64,000 nucleotides of DNA, from contig CAWGMT010000025.1 in NCBI GenBank assembly GCA_963823675.1, forward strand, positions 124,001 through 188,000, read 5' to 3'. Shown here piece after piece: positions 56,601-64,000 of the stretch. Origin of the DNA: CAWGMT01 sp963823675. GTDB taxonomy: Bacteria; Planctomycetota; Planctomycetia; Isosphaerales; Isosphaeraceae. A program made the translations under genes and the position numbers. How positions within the stretch are numbered: position 1 is the first letter of the stretch; the number at the start of each line of letters is the position of its first letter. A model generated the notes under the pieces. That model was not told the DNA's origin, searched no databases, and was given only the letters and a program-made list of their open reading frames with translations.

Positions 56601-57818
56601 CAGAACCCATACGGAACCGGAACGCGTCAGTACTTCCAGGGCATCGAACAGTCGCTGGCGAGCCTCGTCGGAGATCGCTGTGTTCGAAAACAGTTCTTCC
56701 ATCTGGTCCACCAGCAGGATCAACCGCGTTGTCCCCCGCTTGGAGGCCGCGGCTTTCAGGGCGTCACACACACGCAGACGGAACGTGATTAACCATTCCG
56801 GAAATGAAGCCGGGGTCTGGGGAACGACGATGTTGCCCGCCCATTCACGGAGTTCCGGTAGAGCGCTGGCGCCGGTCATCGACTTGACCAGGCCGTCCAG
56901 TAGGTCATCCCCAAGCTGACTCGGCTTGAGTACCAACCAGCGCCACTGCCGGATGGCCGTGTCGATCTCGTCATCGCAGACATCCGGAAGAACCCCGGCA
57001 CGGGCCAGCGACGATTTCCCGCTACCGCTGGGGCCGCTGATCAAGACAAACGCGCAACCTCTGCAAGCCTGTTCACGCAGCCGCGTGCGAATCGTAACGA
57101 CTTCATCTTCGCGGCCGAAGAAGATCGGCGCATGGTGGTACTCGAAAACCTCCAGACCGCGGAACGGCGGACCCTGGTCAGCGATGCTCCAGACCGGCTG
57201 GCCCAGGTCGTCGCCCGTCAACGAATCCAGGAGTTCGGTCAGGTGGGTGCGTAATCGCCGGGCGAACGTGGTCGGCTGGTCGAAGCTGTGGTAAGCGCGA
57301 ATATTGACGCCCGTTTCCGCGTCCTGGAATTCTTCCTTGATGAATTGAGTGACCAGCAGCTTCTGGGCGACCTCCTGGGCTTTCACATCATCCGGCTTGC
57401 CTCGCAGGCGTTCGTCAAAGGAGACATCGTCCTTGCGGGTATAGACAATGATGGAGGGGCGAAGCGGTTTGTTGTTACGTTCGCACTCCTGGCGAGCCCG
57501 CCACATCAAATGCCACTCGCGTTCCGTGCCGCTGCGAAACGGCCGTTTCTGCTCGTCGACCATCAACGGCCCGGTGGGACTCCCCAGCCTCGACCAGAGT
57601 ATGAATACGGCGATATCCACGCCATTCTCGGACAGGACCACTTCGATTCCCTCCTGGAACGGCATGTCGGCCGCCAGCGGGAGTTCTTCCCACAACAGGG
57701 CTCGCAAGTCCAACCGGCCCGCGTAGCGCCGCCGCAATTGATGGACGACACTGCGTGCCCGTTCGCGTTCTTCCTGCACATCCCCCGGACTGGAGATAAA
57801 GATGCGTTTCGTTTCCAT
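53670..57818 (-). CDS. DGR target: DUF4062-nSTAND1 NTPase-FGE domain protein
   Basis: 1,382 residues from the ATG at 57818 (aagggtgccttATGG); 57839 is an in-frame alternative. Domains: DUF4062 (about 1-150; KRIFISSPGDVQEERERARS, DIAVFILWSRLGSPTGP); nSTAND1 NTPase with FFGREDEV, Walker A GPSGSGKSS (262-270) and Walker B LILLVDQMEELF (366-377); a long helical part (about 600-1,090); and a C-terminal FGE-sulfatase/C-type-lectin-like domain (about 1,120-1,375; GFRLPTEAEWEVACRTG, GLFDMHGNLLEWTHDWY, RVIRGGSW). The final FGE strands, residues 1,329-1,369, are the DGR variable repeat. No signal peptide, so probably a cytoplasmic oligomerising sensor whose ligand-binding face is diversified. The effector could be DUF4062. 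Confidence 0.95.
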   Translation of the reverse strand: METKRIFISSPGDVQEERERARSVVHQLRRRYAGRLDLRALLWEELPLAADMPFQEGIEVVLSENGVDIAVFILWSRLGSPTGPLMVDEQKRPFRSGTEREWHLMWRARQECERNNKPLRPSIIVYTRKDDVSFDERLRGKPDDVKAQEVAQKLLVTQFIKEEFQDAETGVNIRAYHSFDQPTTFARRLRTHLTELLDSLTGDDLGQPVWSIADQGPPFRGLEVFEYHHAPIFFGREDEVVTIRTRLREQACRGCAFVLISGPSGSGKSSLARAGVLPDVCDDEIDTAIRQWRWLVLKPSQLGDDLLDGLVKSMTGASALPELREWAGNIVVPQTPASFPEWLITFRLRVCDALKAAASKRGTTRLILLVDQMEELFSNTAISDEARQRLFDALEVLTRSGSVWVLATVRSDFYHHCQTLTALIRMKEGAGVFDLLPPTSDALSRVITGPALLAGLRFEREGEQALSDVILREATEHRELLPLVEHLLLELCEQRSPDGTLTFAEYRRLGGVEGALRQRCEATFGGLSPAAQASLEDVLSELVTLSGDGREAFVRRIVPRARFAGNPVPCELIDAMVAARLFTTSSGPGGASIISVAHESLLRVWPRATEWINANREHLRLRARVEQSQQRWEQQGPDDSLLLPAGLPLNEGSRLLAEAPRLLSPDTKAYIEASIRFHDQRARQVRTEALVGRLVSAEPSQLSEIIGELDAEPDLAQTFLSPLVLREATTLEDKRAQLHARLALVTRDPSLVEPLVEELLMGKVAYLLPIRRQLRAFASRLTERLRMVLRDNHAISQRRFRAALALADYVPGSEAMLWSEQDLNYVAEQLVSANPEFQPLLRDALSPIRALLLPHLERVFANAQATDAQRLSAANAFADYSGSDLSKLSELLTLATPEQFAVLYPIVAASPSPATIQRLAEIAAAPPPDALGSVDRVRFGQRRANAAVTLLRLGQREKVLSVFEMSDDPEALTQFIFRCRPREVGVEALLDCLELVSGSPKVRRPPHARYALLLALAEFPLDYIPESRRQSLLARLADWYRHDPDSGVHGAAGWLLRQWGQMSVARAVDQTPVPYCPPRQWFTLAITVHPSAEPRSTRTFYYTFIVFPAGEYTIGSVNDEPDREKNEVRHPVKLTRPFALLDRQITFEELIAFSPMYRDFMQQRDAEPANSGFAAHWYDSVRFCRWLTAQVGMSEEEQPYADPKVVTKGGLLGRPACPPDPTPAAEGAPLNWPLRSDRPGFRLPTEAEWEVACRTGARTAYGYGSDVSLLGQFGWFLENSGRHVHAPRQLRPSVRGLFDMHGNLLEWTHDWYSGFGSGRATDPAGAETGSYRVIRGGSWYIVAAGCRSAIRGTGVPSIRSIVDGFRLALSPSGGGPEVVPVK
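53711..53835 (-). repeat. DGR variable repeat (VR)
   Basis: 125 bases in the last coding segment of the target gene, 38 bases before its stop codon. Compared with the TR it has 20 substitutions: 13 A-to-T and 7 A-to-G on the coding strand, no A-to-C, none at non-adenine positions, no gaps. Sixteen codons differ, for example Asn to Tyr, Ile, Gly or Asp and Thr to Ser (SWYIVAAGCRSAIRGTG against SWNNVAANCRTANRNTN). Unchanged GGSW and GFRLAL keep the fold. Confidence 0.97.
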
Positions 57819-58001
57819 AAGGCACCCTTCGCGAATCATGTGCTGGGTCTGATGGTGGCCAGCCGCTCCGACTCCGGCACTTAGCCAGGCCTGAGTAGCG
57901 GCAGCATCAACGCGTCAGGCCGAATCGCGATTCGTCGCGATTCACAGAGCACCCATTATCGCGGCGGGGATGCCGCTTTGCGATGTCCAAGTGACTCTCA
58001 A

Positions 58002-58301
58002 TCAAGCCTGATTCGAGCTGCCAGGTGGGCTTCTTGCTGCCGAAGCCCATTCACGGAACCTCCGCGGCCCGGGCGCGTTCCACGACAGCAAGAGATACAC
58101 CAACCGGCGACCACCCCGCACGATCTGTCACGGCACCGTGATCAGCGCCGCGCAGAACGTCCGGAATCCCATCCGCAGCAGCCTTCGCTTCTCGGCCCGG
58201 TGCGTCGCGGCATGTCGCGGCGACTCGGGCACCATCAGCGCAGCCCACGCCTTGAGGCTCCAGGCCAGGCTCGCCATCACCATGTAAGCCCAGTTGCTCA
58301 T
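58002..58301 (-). pseudogene. IS1380 family transposase, C-terminal remnant
   Basis: Encodes the conserved C-terminal part SNWAYMVMASLAWSLKAWAA, HRAEKRRLLRMGFRTFCAAL and, after an in-frame TGA near 58,129 where relatives have Cys, QIVRGGRRLVYLLLSWN. Only about 100 of the usual ~450 residues remain. Its 5' end abuts a DUF4062 fragment, with the fusion point near 58,302. Confidence 0.75.
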
Positions 58302-58423
58302 CAGTACGGCAGCAGCCGCTCACGCAGCTCGGGGAAAACGACCTTGATGAGGTGGTCGCGCTCCGCGTGCATGTCACGGAACGTGGAGGAGATGAAGACC
58401 TTGGCCGTTTGCCACGTCGCCAT
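58301..58423 (-). pseudogene. N-terminal fragment of a second DUF4062 protein
   Basis: 40 residues. MATWQTAKVFISSTFRDMHA then ERDHLIKVVFPELRERLLPY is the typical first helix-strand unit of DUF4062 proteins (which normally continue into NACHT or nSTAND NTPases of 800-1,500 residues). It stops where IS1380-derived sequence begins, so it is the 5' stub of a destroyed gene, or a deletion joined the two. It lies about 480 bases upstream of the DGR target, itself a DUF4062 protein. Confidence 0.65.
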
Positions 58424-58566
58424 GACTACTGCCCCTCGGTCGGGGAGCGTGCCAGGTGTGGGGCTTGCCCCGGGGACACGGGTTGGAAGACCAAGCTGTC
58501 TTGTTCCGCCTCGATTTCAACTATCCTACCTGTCGCCAGTACCGGCGATAGAGGATGACCGGCGAA

Positions 58567-59282
58567 TCACAGACGACGGCGAGCGCGGCCGCGAGGGCCA
58601 GTGGCTCCCGTAGCCGGCAAGGCATCGACGGCCCCCGGCTCCATCGGGACAGAGCTCGCATGAGCGCTAGCGAGCAAGCCGCCCACGCCACCAAGCACCG
58701 TCACGAAGTTGCCGCCAGGGAGCCCGTTCCGATCGCCGTCGAGCCACCGGCCAGAAGTGTCCCGGAGACCTCGCGGCGGCTGGCCGTTGACCCGGACCTG
58801 AAGGGGCTGCGACAGCCGGAACGGAGCCACGGACGTCAGGGTGACTGTCGATCGTGTCCCGAGCGAGTCCGAGAGAACCTGTGTGCGGTAGCGGGCGGAT
58901 CTCAGGGAGACGCGCCGATCGTCGCGAGTCCCGAACTTCCGATCCCGTCCGGACAGTGCCAGGCCGAACTTCGCGACGCCCTGGCGCGCGACTTGTCCAA
59001 CGGGCCGTTGAAGCTCAGGACCAGGCTTGTGACCAGACCACGGCGACTGTACACCGGCTGAACCGACTGAACCGTCAGGCTCACGAACCACGTCGCGGTA
59101 CTCGATCCCACGCCCAGGTTGCCGGCCAGGTCGCGGAGACCGTCGGCCCGGACTTCCAGCACGTAATTGCCGGTTGTCGTGGTGAACGAATCAAGCCCCT
59201 GGATCTGATAGCTCGTCGCGGAGAGCGGCGTCACGCTCACGGCGGATGTCAGTGGGACGCTCTGGCCATCGCGCGTCAAAAG
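58567..59282 (-). pseudogene. Remnant of a large Ig-like/Big-domain surface protein
   Basis: Two frames joined near 58,990. The upstream one has PLSATSYQIQGLDSFTTTTG, VLEVRADGLRDLAGNLGVGS and TWFVSLTVQSVQPVYSRRGL. The downstream one has KFGLALSGRDRKFGTRDDRR, TVTLTSVAPFRLSQPLQVRV and DTSGRWLDGDRNGLPGGNFV. These are the repeated beta-sandwich units of giant planctomycete adhesin-like proteins. The 5' part of the gene is missing: the frame ends exactly at the left end of MITE copy B. Confidence 0.65.
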
Positions 59283-59685
59283 GCTAGGACATGCAGTGCG
59301 CGATTGACTTCGGTGATCCGACTCGGCAAACTGCGTGGATCAGTGAATTTGAGGGACGCTTCAAGAGCGTCGCCATCCTCGATGACTCAGAGCAGTCGCC
59401 CAGCGTCTGGGCCTGCGCCGCGTGCCGAACCTGGGCGGATGCCCAGCAACGTAAGCGGCACGAAGTCCCGATCGGAACCCGATTCGGGCCGTGAGCGGCT
59501 GATTCCCTGCGCGCCACGGACAAAGCGAACCTCTGGCGACGTTGCTCTACGCGCGGAATCCGAGAATTCCGAGCACATTCGGCGATCGGGACCGATTCGC
59601 TCGTTTCGTGAGCCGGCTGCAACCCACCCAAGAGGTTGGTAACCCTCCGGCGTTGCCCTCCAGCAAGCAATCTGCCTGTCCTAGC
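59283..59685. mobile_element. MITE-like repeat, copy B (full length)
   Basis: 403 bases bounded by gctaggacatgcag (one mismatch to copy A) and ctgcctgtcctagc. Near-identical to copy A over the whole length, with a two-base difference in length. It marks the 5' breakpoint of the adhesin remnant. Confidence 0.8.
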
Positions 59686-59894
59686 CAGTCGGCGTACGCC
59701 AAGGCTTTGCGCTGGTCCGCCCCCGGCTGTCCAGGCAGATGACAGCCGAAGGCGGCTGTGCCACATTCAGGGCGGCGAGCCCAACGAATTGCTCAACACA
59801 TTTCGTGGCGGTTCCTGAGGGGGACGGTTGGGTGTCGTGAGCGAGCTGTCGCGAGTAACAAGCGGAAGTCGGAGTGATCCGGAACGAAGGCCGA

Positions 59895-60453
59895 TCAGAA
59901 GAATATCACCGGGGCGCAGACCATCCACAAAGCACCCAGGATGCGGCCGAAACGGTCGATCCATGTCGGCTCGGGATTCCACCGGCGAGTCGCGATCAAG
60001 GATACCCAGGCCAGCGGCGCGGCGGCGACGAGAACGACCCTCTCGGCCTGCAAGATGACTTGCCCTGCGACCCCAGAAGCCGCAAGTAGGGCGAACGGCA
60101 CAGAGGCGAGGAAGACGGCGCAGGGCGCGGCACAGGCGGCGAATCCGGGCTGGCGGATCAGCGACCGCAACGGTGTGCGCGGGCGCTTGAGTCGCAAGAC
60201 CACGAAGGCCGGCAGGAGGAAGAAGAGGAAGCAGAGCACGATCATGATGAGGGTCTGTCCGAGTTTGAGGGCCTGCGCCCGGAGTCCAAAAATAGTTGGG
60301 TGGGACCGAGCCGATTTTGAAAGCGAGAGACCTGATGATGGGCCGGGCCAGCGCGAGCCCCAGCGCCAATGCGATGACGAGGATCATGCGATCGCCCAGA
60401 GTAAACGGCCGTGATTGTGGCTGGTCGATGGCGGCAACGTACGGGTGCACCAT
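59895..60453 (-). pseudogene. Hypothetical multi-pass membrane protein, frameshifted at a T-run
   Basis: The start at 60453 has GAGGAG seven bases upstream. The first part (ILVIALALGLALARPIIRSL) and the second (MIVLCFLFFLLPAFVVLRLK, then VILQAERVVLVAAAPLAWVS, GALWMVCAPVIFF at the end) are in different frames. The frame changes near 60,290, where reading TTTT instead of TTTTT restores a continuous protein (NYFGLRAQALKLGQTLIM). About 185 residues with five hydrophobic segments. No family recognised. Confidence 0.55.
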
Positions 60454-61473
60454 TGATCGCTCCTCAACCCCTTCCCCTAGGAGGCTAGAACTGGTCATCC
60501 CTCATTCATAGTCGCTGATGGCGCCGCGGGGCGGGAAACCGGTGTTGAGGTCGTGCGCACGCCGGACGTTCGCCAGCCATATTGCCTCCTTCAATCGTGC
60601 TTTCCAGGCTTTCTCTCGGCCGTTTGGCCGACGACGTGTCGGCTGATTTCATTCTTCAACAAATCCGATCCGCATCAGTATCCCCGCAGTCCTCTTCCTG
60701 GATGGCGGCCGCACGGCCACGAGCTCTTCCGGGCGGAGTGTGACCTCGGATTGATGTGACCGAATCCGCCGGGTCCGATTCGCTAGAAGGGTGCACAAAC
60801 CGCCGCATGACACTGTAAGGCAACCGAGACCTGCGGCGGTCTTTGTAGGCCTCGCCGCGATGAATCGAGGCTCGACGTCGCGCCACGACGGCTCATTGAC
60901 CTCTCGTAGACCGTTCAATGAGCCATCGGCTGTGGGCTGGGACGGAGAGGGCGACGGCCCTTCCGAAGTTGGCGCCAAGACAGACCCAAGATGACGAGCA
61001 AGAGCACAAGAGGGATCAGCAGTGTCAGCTCCAAGGACCAGTGTGCCTCCGTGAGGTGGGTCTCAACGCTGCGCGCTCCTTGGCGGCGTCACGGTCTGCA
61101 GATCCCGACGACTGCCATGTGGGACGCCTCTCCCAAGGCTTTGACTCCGGCCGAAAGCGGAGTGACGGTTATCGCTACCGCCACCACAAAGCCTGTCACG
61201 TCGGACAGGGAGAATCGAACACCGTGCTGGCGCACGGACGCAGTTCCTCCTGGTTCGCGGTCCGAAATAAGCTCGATAATCAATATGGGACTCCTCGAAT
61301 TCCAATCCTCGCCAAGCGCGATTGCCGGTCGCAACGGATTATCGCTCATGCCGCCGTACCAAGGATTCGACTCCGGCCTGCCACGGTATTCGGTGGTTGA
61401 CACCCCCGAGCACGATCTGTCCCTGCGTCGACCCGAGGCCCCTCACGGCGGAAGAGTCGGCCAGCCCCGATGC
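60454..61473. other. About 1 kb without a recognised gene
   Basis: Several short open frames on both strands. A minus-strand frame at 61089-61403 (WNSRSPILIIELISDREPGG, FVVAVAITVTPLSAGVKALG) is the most protein-like but matches no family I know. Probably decayed sequence at the edge of the accessory region. Confidence 0.35.
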
Positions 61474-61821
61474 TCATACGGAACTGTTGCAGAGCGCAAG
61501 GTCCTCGTATGTCACGGCTCCAGTGGCGACATCTAGGCGCAAATTGTTCTCGTGAATGCTGGGTACCAATTGCACGCGGTAATGATACCGGCGTTCGGTT
61601 CCGCCGACGCCGTGCCCACCTTCTTGGACTTTCTCAGCAACGACAACGAGCGACTCCAAGTCTCGACCGCTGAACACAACGCGCAGACCCGACCACAGAC
61701 CGGTACCCGGTTCACTGAAAAAGTGGTACCCTCGCGGATTGTTGCCGACAAATCGGTGCTTCTTGATGATTTTGGGCAGCCGCTCGTTTACAATGGCCCC
61801 GATGAACGCAAGCGTGCCCGG
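61474..61821 (-). CDS. Possible hypothetical protein without a clear start
   Basis: The frame ends at 61474 and is open from about 61836. Its composition is convincingly protein-like (NERLPKIIKKHRFVGNNPRG, VFSGRDLESLVVVAEKVQEG, PSIHENNLRLDVATGAVTYE), but the only plausible start is a GTG at 61677, in the middle of that sequence. The 5' end may be lost, or out of frame because of an indel. No family recognised. Confidence 0.3.
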   Translation of the reverse strand, partial: PGTLAFIGAIVNERLPKIIKKHRFVGNNPRGYHFFSEPGTGLWSGLRVVFSGRDLESLVVVAEKVQEGGHGVGGTERRYHYRVQLVPSIHENNLRLDVATGAVTYEDLALCNSSV

Positions 61822-61854
61822 TGACGCAGTACAACGTCAGGATCACGACGCACG

Positions 61855-64000
61855 ATGGGCGACGCGGTTCGGCTTGAGGAAACGGCGGACCACAGAGCGG
61901 TAACGGCCGGCTCGCTCGCTCGGGCTGCGCCCGCTGACGCTGCGGGTGGCTCCGCGGATGAAACAAGGAGCCTGTCGGGAACGGCCGGACCGAAACCGCC
62001 CAGTCTGGGTTCGGGTGGCGCCCCGGACGGCGATCCCTCCAAGATCGGGCGCTACCGGATCATCCATCGGCTCGGACAGGGCGGGTTCGGACGGGTCTAT
62101 CTTGCTCACGACGATGAGCTGGATCGCCCGGTCGCCATCAAGGTGCCGAACCCCGAGCGAATCACCCACGCGGAGGATGTCGAGGCGTTTCTCTCTGAAG
62201 CCCGAATCCTCGCCAGGCTGGACCATCCTCATATTGTGCCCGTCTTCGATGTGGGTCGCACGGAAGACGGGCTCTGCTTCGTGGTGTCGAAGCTCGTCGA
62301 GGGGAGCGACCTGGCGGCGAAGATGGGTCGGGCGCGAATGGCCTTCCGGGAATCGGGGGAGCTGGTTGCCACCGTCGCCGACGCCTTGCATTACGCCCAC
62401 ACCCGCGGACTCGTCCACCGCGACATCAAGCCCGCCAACATCCTGATCGACACCGCGGGAAAACCTTGCGTGGCCGATTTCGGGCTCGCCCTCGAGGATG
62501 AAGACTTCGGCAAGGGAGGCGGGCTGGCGGGGACACCGGCCTACATGAGCGCCGAGCAAGCTAGAGGCGAAGGCCACCGAGTTGACGGGCGCTCCGACAT
62601 CTTCAGCCTGGGGATTGTGTTCTACGAGTTGTTGACGGGAAAAAGACCATTCCGAGGCGATTCGCTTCTGGACATCATCGAGTCGATCACCAACACGGAG
62701 CCTCGTCCACCCCGGCAGATCGACGACACGATCCCCAAGGAGCTGGAGCGGATCTGCCAGAAGGCACTGGCGAAGCGGGCATCGGAGCGCTATAGCACCG
62801 CGAAGGACATGGCGGACGACCTTCGGTTGTTCCTTCAAACCGCAGGGGGCACGGTCTCGCCTGGCACCCCTGCGGTCCCCGTGCCGCAGCCCGGATCAAC
62901 CCTGGAAGCCGCTCCACTCCCGGCGACATCCCGGCAATCCGACTCGGGCCAGCGACCGGTCAAGATTGTGCCGAAAGGGCTGCGATCGTTCGATGAGCAT
63001 GATGCCGACTTCTTCCTGGAACTCTTGCCCGGACCTCGGGACCGGGATGGGCTGCCCGACAGCATCCAATTCTGGAAGCGGAGAATCGAGCAGATCGACG
63101 CCGACCTGACCTTCAAGGTGGGATTGATCTACGGTCCATCGGGCTGCGGCAAATCGTCGCTGGTCAAGGCGGGACTTCTCCCCCGGCTGGGCAAGCATGT
63201 CCTTCCGGTTTACATCGAGGCGACCAAGGACGAGACGGAACCGCGCCTGCTCAAGGGTTTGCGCAAGGTCTGTCCGGAACTCCCGCGAGGGCTGGGGCTG
63301 GTTGATTCACTGGCAAAATTGCGGAAGGGTCGCGTGTTGCCGCGAGAGCGCAAGGTGCTGCTGGTCCTCGACCAGTTCGAGCAGTGGCTCCACGCGAAGC
63401 CCGGTGAGAAGAACACGGAGCTGGTGACCGCGCTTCGTCAGTGCGATGGCGAGCATCTCCAGGCCGTCGTGATGGTCCGGGATGATTTCTGGATGGCGGC
63501 AACTCGATTCATGAGGGATCTGGAGATCCGCCTCGTCGAAGCGGAGAACTCGGCGGCCGTTGACCTCTTCGACTTGGACCACGCCGGCAAGGTCCTGGTG
63601 GCGTTTGGCCGGGCATTCGGCAAGCTTCCCGAGACGGCGTCGGATTACCTGAAGGAGCAGAAGGAATTTCTCATGGAAACCGTGAATGGGCTGGCGGAAG
63701 AAGGCAAAGTCATTTCCGTTCGCCTGGCGTTGTTTGCCGAGATGATGAAAGGCAAGCCGTGGGCTCACTCCACGCTCAAGGAAGTCGGCGGCACCGAGGG
63801 CGTGGGCGTCACATTTCTGGAAGAGACCTTCAGCGCCTCGGCCGCGCCTCCCGAGCATCGACTCCACCAGAAAGCCGCCCAGGCGTTGCTGAAAGCCCTG
63901 CTGCCCGGGAGCGGCACCGACATCAAGGGACAGATGAGATCACGTCAGGAATTGCTCGAAGCCTCGGGTTATGCCAACCGTCCCGGGGACTTCGATGATC
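61855..64000 (+). CDS. Ser/Thr kinase-nSTAND1 NTPase fusion, 3' partial
   Basis: 715 residues in the window, with no stop before the edge. The only ATG after the upstream in-frame stop is 61855. Kinase domain about 65-330: RLGQGGFGRVYLAHDDE, VAIKVPN, GLVHRDIKPANILID, VADFGLALEDEDF, GTPAYMSAEQARG. After a Pro-rich linker comes an nSTAND1 NTPase: GLIYGPSGCGKSSLVKAGLL (Walker A, about 427) and VLLVLDQFEQWLH (Walker B). In Planctomycetes such kinase-nSTAND1 proteins often end in WD40, TPR or FGE-sulfatase domains, but that part is outside the window. It may phosphorylate a partner after the NTPase part senses a signal. No signal peptide or membrane helix is seen. Confidence 0.93.
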   Translation, partial: MGDAVRLEETADHRAVTAGSLARAAPADAAGGSADETRSLSGTAGPKPPSLGSGGAPDGDPSKIGRYRIIHRLGQGGFGRVYLAHDDELDRPVAIKVPNPERITHAEDVEAFLSEARILARLDHPHIVPVFDVGRTEDGLCFVVSKLVEGSDLAAKMGRARMAFRESGELVATVADALHYAHTRGLVHRDIKPANILIDTAGKPCVADFGLALEDEDFGKGGGLAGTPAYMSAEQARGEGHRVDGRSDIFSLGIVFYELLTGKRPFRGDSLLDIIESITNTEPRPPRQIDDTIPKELERICQKALAKRASERYSTAKDMADDLRLFLQTAGGTVSPGTPAVPVPQPGSTLEAAPLPATSRQSDSGQRPVKIVPKGLRSFDEHDADFFLELLPGPRDRDGLPDSIQFWKRRIEQIDADLTFKVGLIYGPSGCGKSSLVKAGLLPRLGKHVLPVYIEATKDETEPRLLKGLRKVCPELPRGLGLVDSLAKLRKGRVLPRERKVLLVLDQFEQWLHAKPGEKNTELVTALRQCDGEHLQAVVMVRDDFWMAATRFMRDLEIRLVEAENSAAVDLFDLDHAGKVLVAFGRAFGKLPETASDYLKEQKEFLMETVNGLAEEGKVISVRLALFAEMMKGKPWAHSTLKEVGGTEGVGVTFLEETFSASAAPPEHRLHQKAAQALLKALLPGSGTDIKGQMRSRQELLEASGYANRPGDFDD

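Overview
This window looks like a chromosomal segment of a high-GC planctomycete (Planctomycetota, possibly Isosphaeraceae- or Gemmataceae-like). The evidence is lineage-typical genes: a VIT/vWA protein, Alternative Complex III (ACIII), a very large PVC-type cytochrome protein with a dehydrogenase-like propeller and a CxxCH site, ECF sigma/YCII pairs, membrane-linked Ser/Thr kinases, nSTAND1 NTPases with formylglycine-generating-enzyme (FGE) domains, and many secreted low-complexity proteins. The taxonomic placement is an inference from gene content.

Layout. 1-5.5 kb: partial esterase, sulfotransferase, VIT/vWA protein. 5.9-16.8 kb: a minus-strand respiratory operon (actA, actB, a fused actC-actD, actE, actF, then a two-haem c-type protein), with a divergent cytochrome c gene. 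17-30.6 kb: porin-like protein, STAS protein, sialidase-like gene, aldehyde dehydrogenase, nitrilase-superfamily hydrolase, DinB protein, a secretin with two secreted partners, and a RecA-fold ATPase. 30.6-38 kb: small-gene cluster with a cupin, ankyrin protein, two YCII/ECF-sigma pairs (one sigma gene truncated, one frameshifted), and a membrane Ser/Thr kinase. 38-46 kb: enolase-superfamily protein, a roughly 1,450-residue deacetylase/PVC cytochrome protein, Maf, and an M28 peptidase. 46-64 kb is an accessory region: VapBC-like pair, IS remnants (ISKra4-like, IS66, IS1380), a three-copy MITE-like repeat, a methyltransferase, a complete diversity-generating retroelement (DGR), a broken adhesin, and at the right edge a kinase-nSTAND1 gene that runs off the window.

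The main discovery is the DGR at 51.9-57.8 kb. A 125-bp template repeat (51904-52028) sits directly after the stop codon of a DGR-type reverse transcriptase. It aligns without gaps to a 125-bp variable repeat (53711-53835) in the last codons of a 1,382-residue DUF4062-nSTAND1-FGE protein. All 20 mismatches fall on template adenines (13 A-to-T, 7 A-to-G) and none on the other 93 positions. An HRDC-domain protein lies between target and RT, and no Avd gene is seen. This is a self-diversifying, sensor-like STAND NTPase.

Caveat: at least a dozen conserved genes are split by single-base frame changes, two of them clearly at homopolymers. I therefore suspect uncorrected indels in the source assembly and give merged coordinates for those genes. 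The DGR genes are intact.
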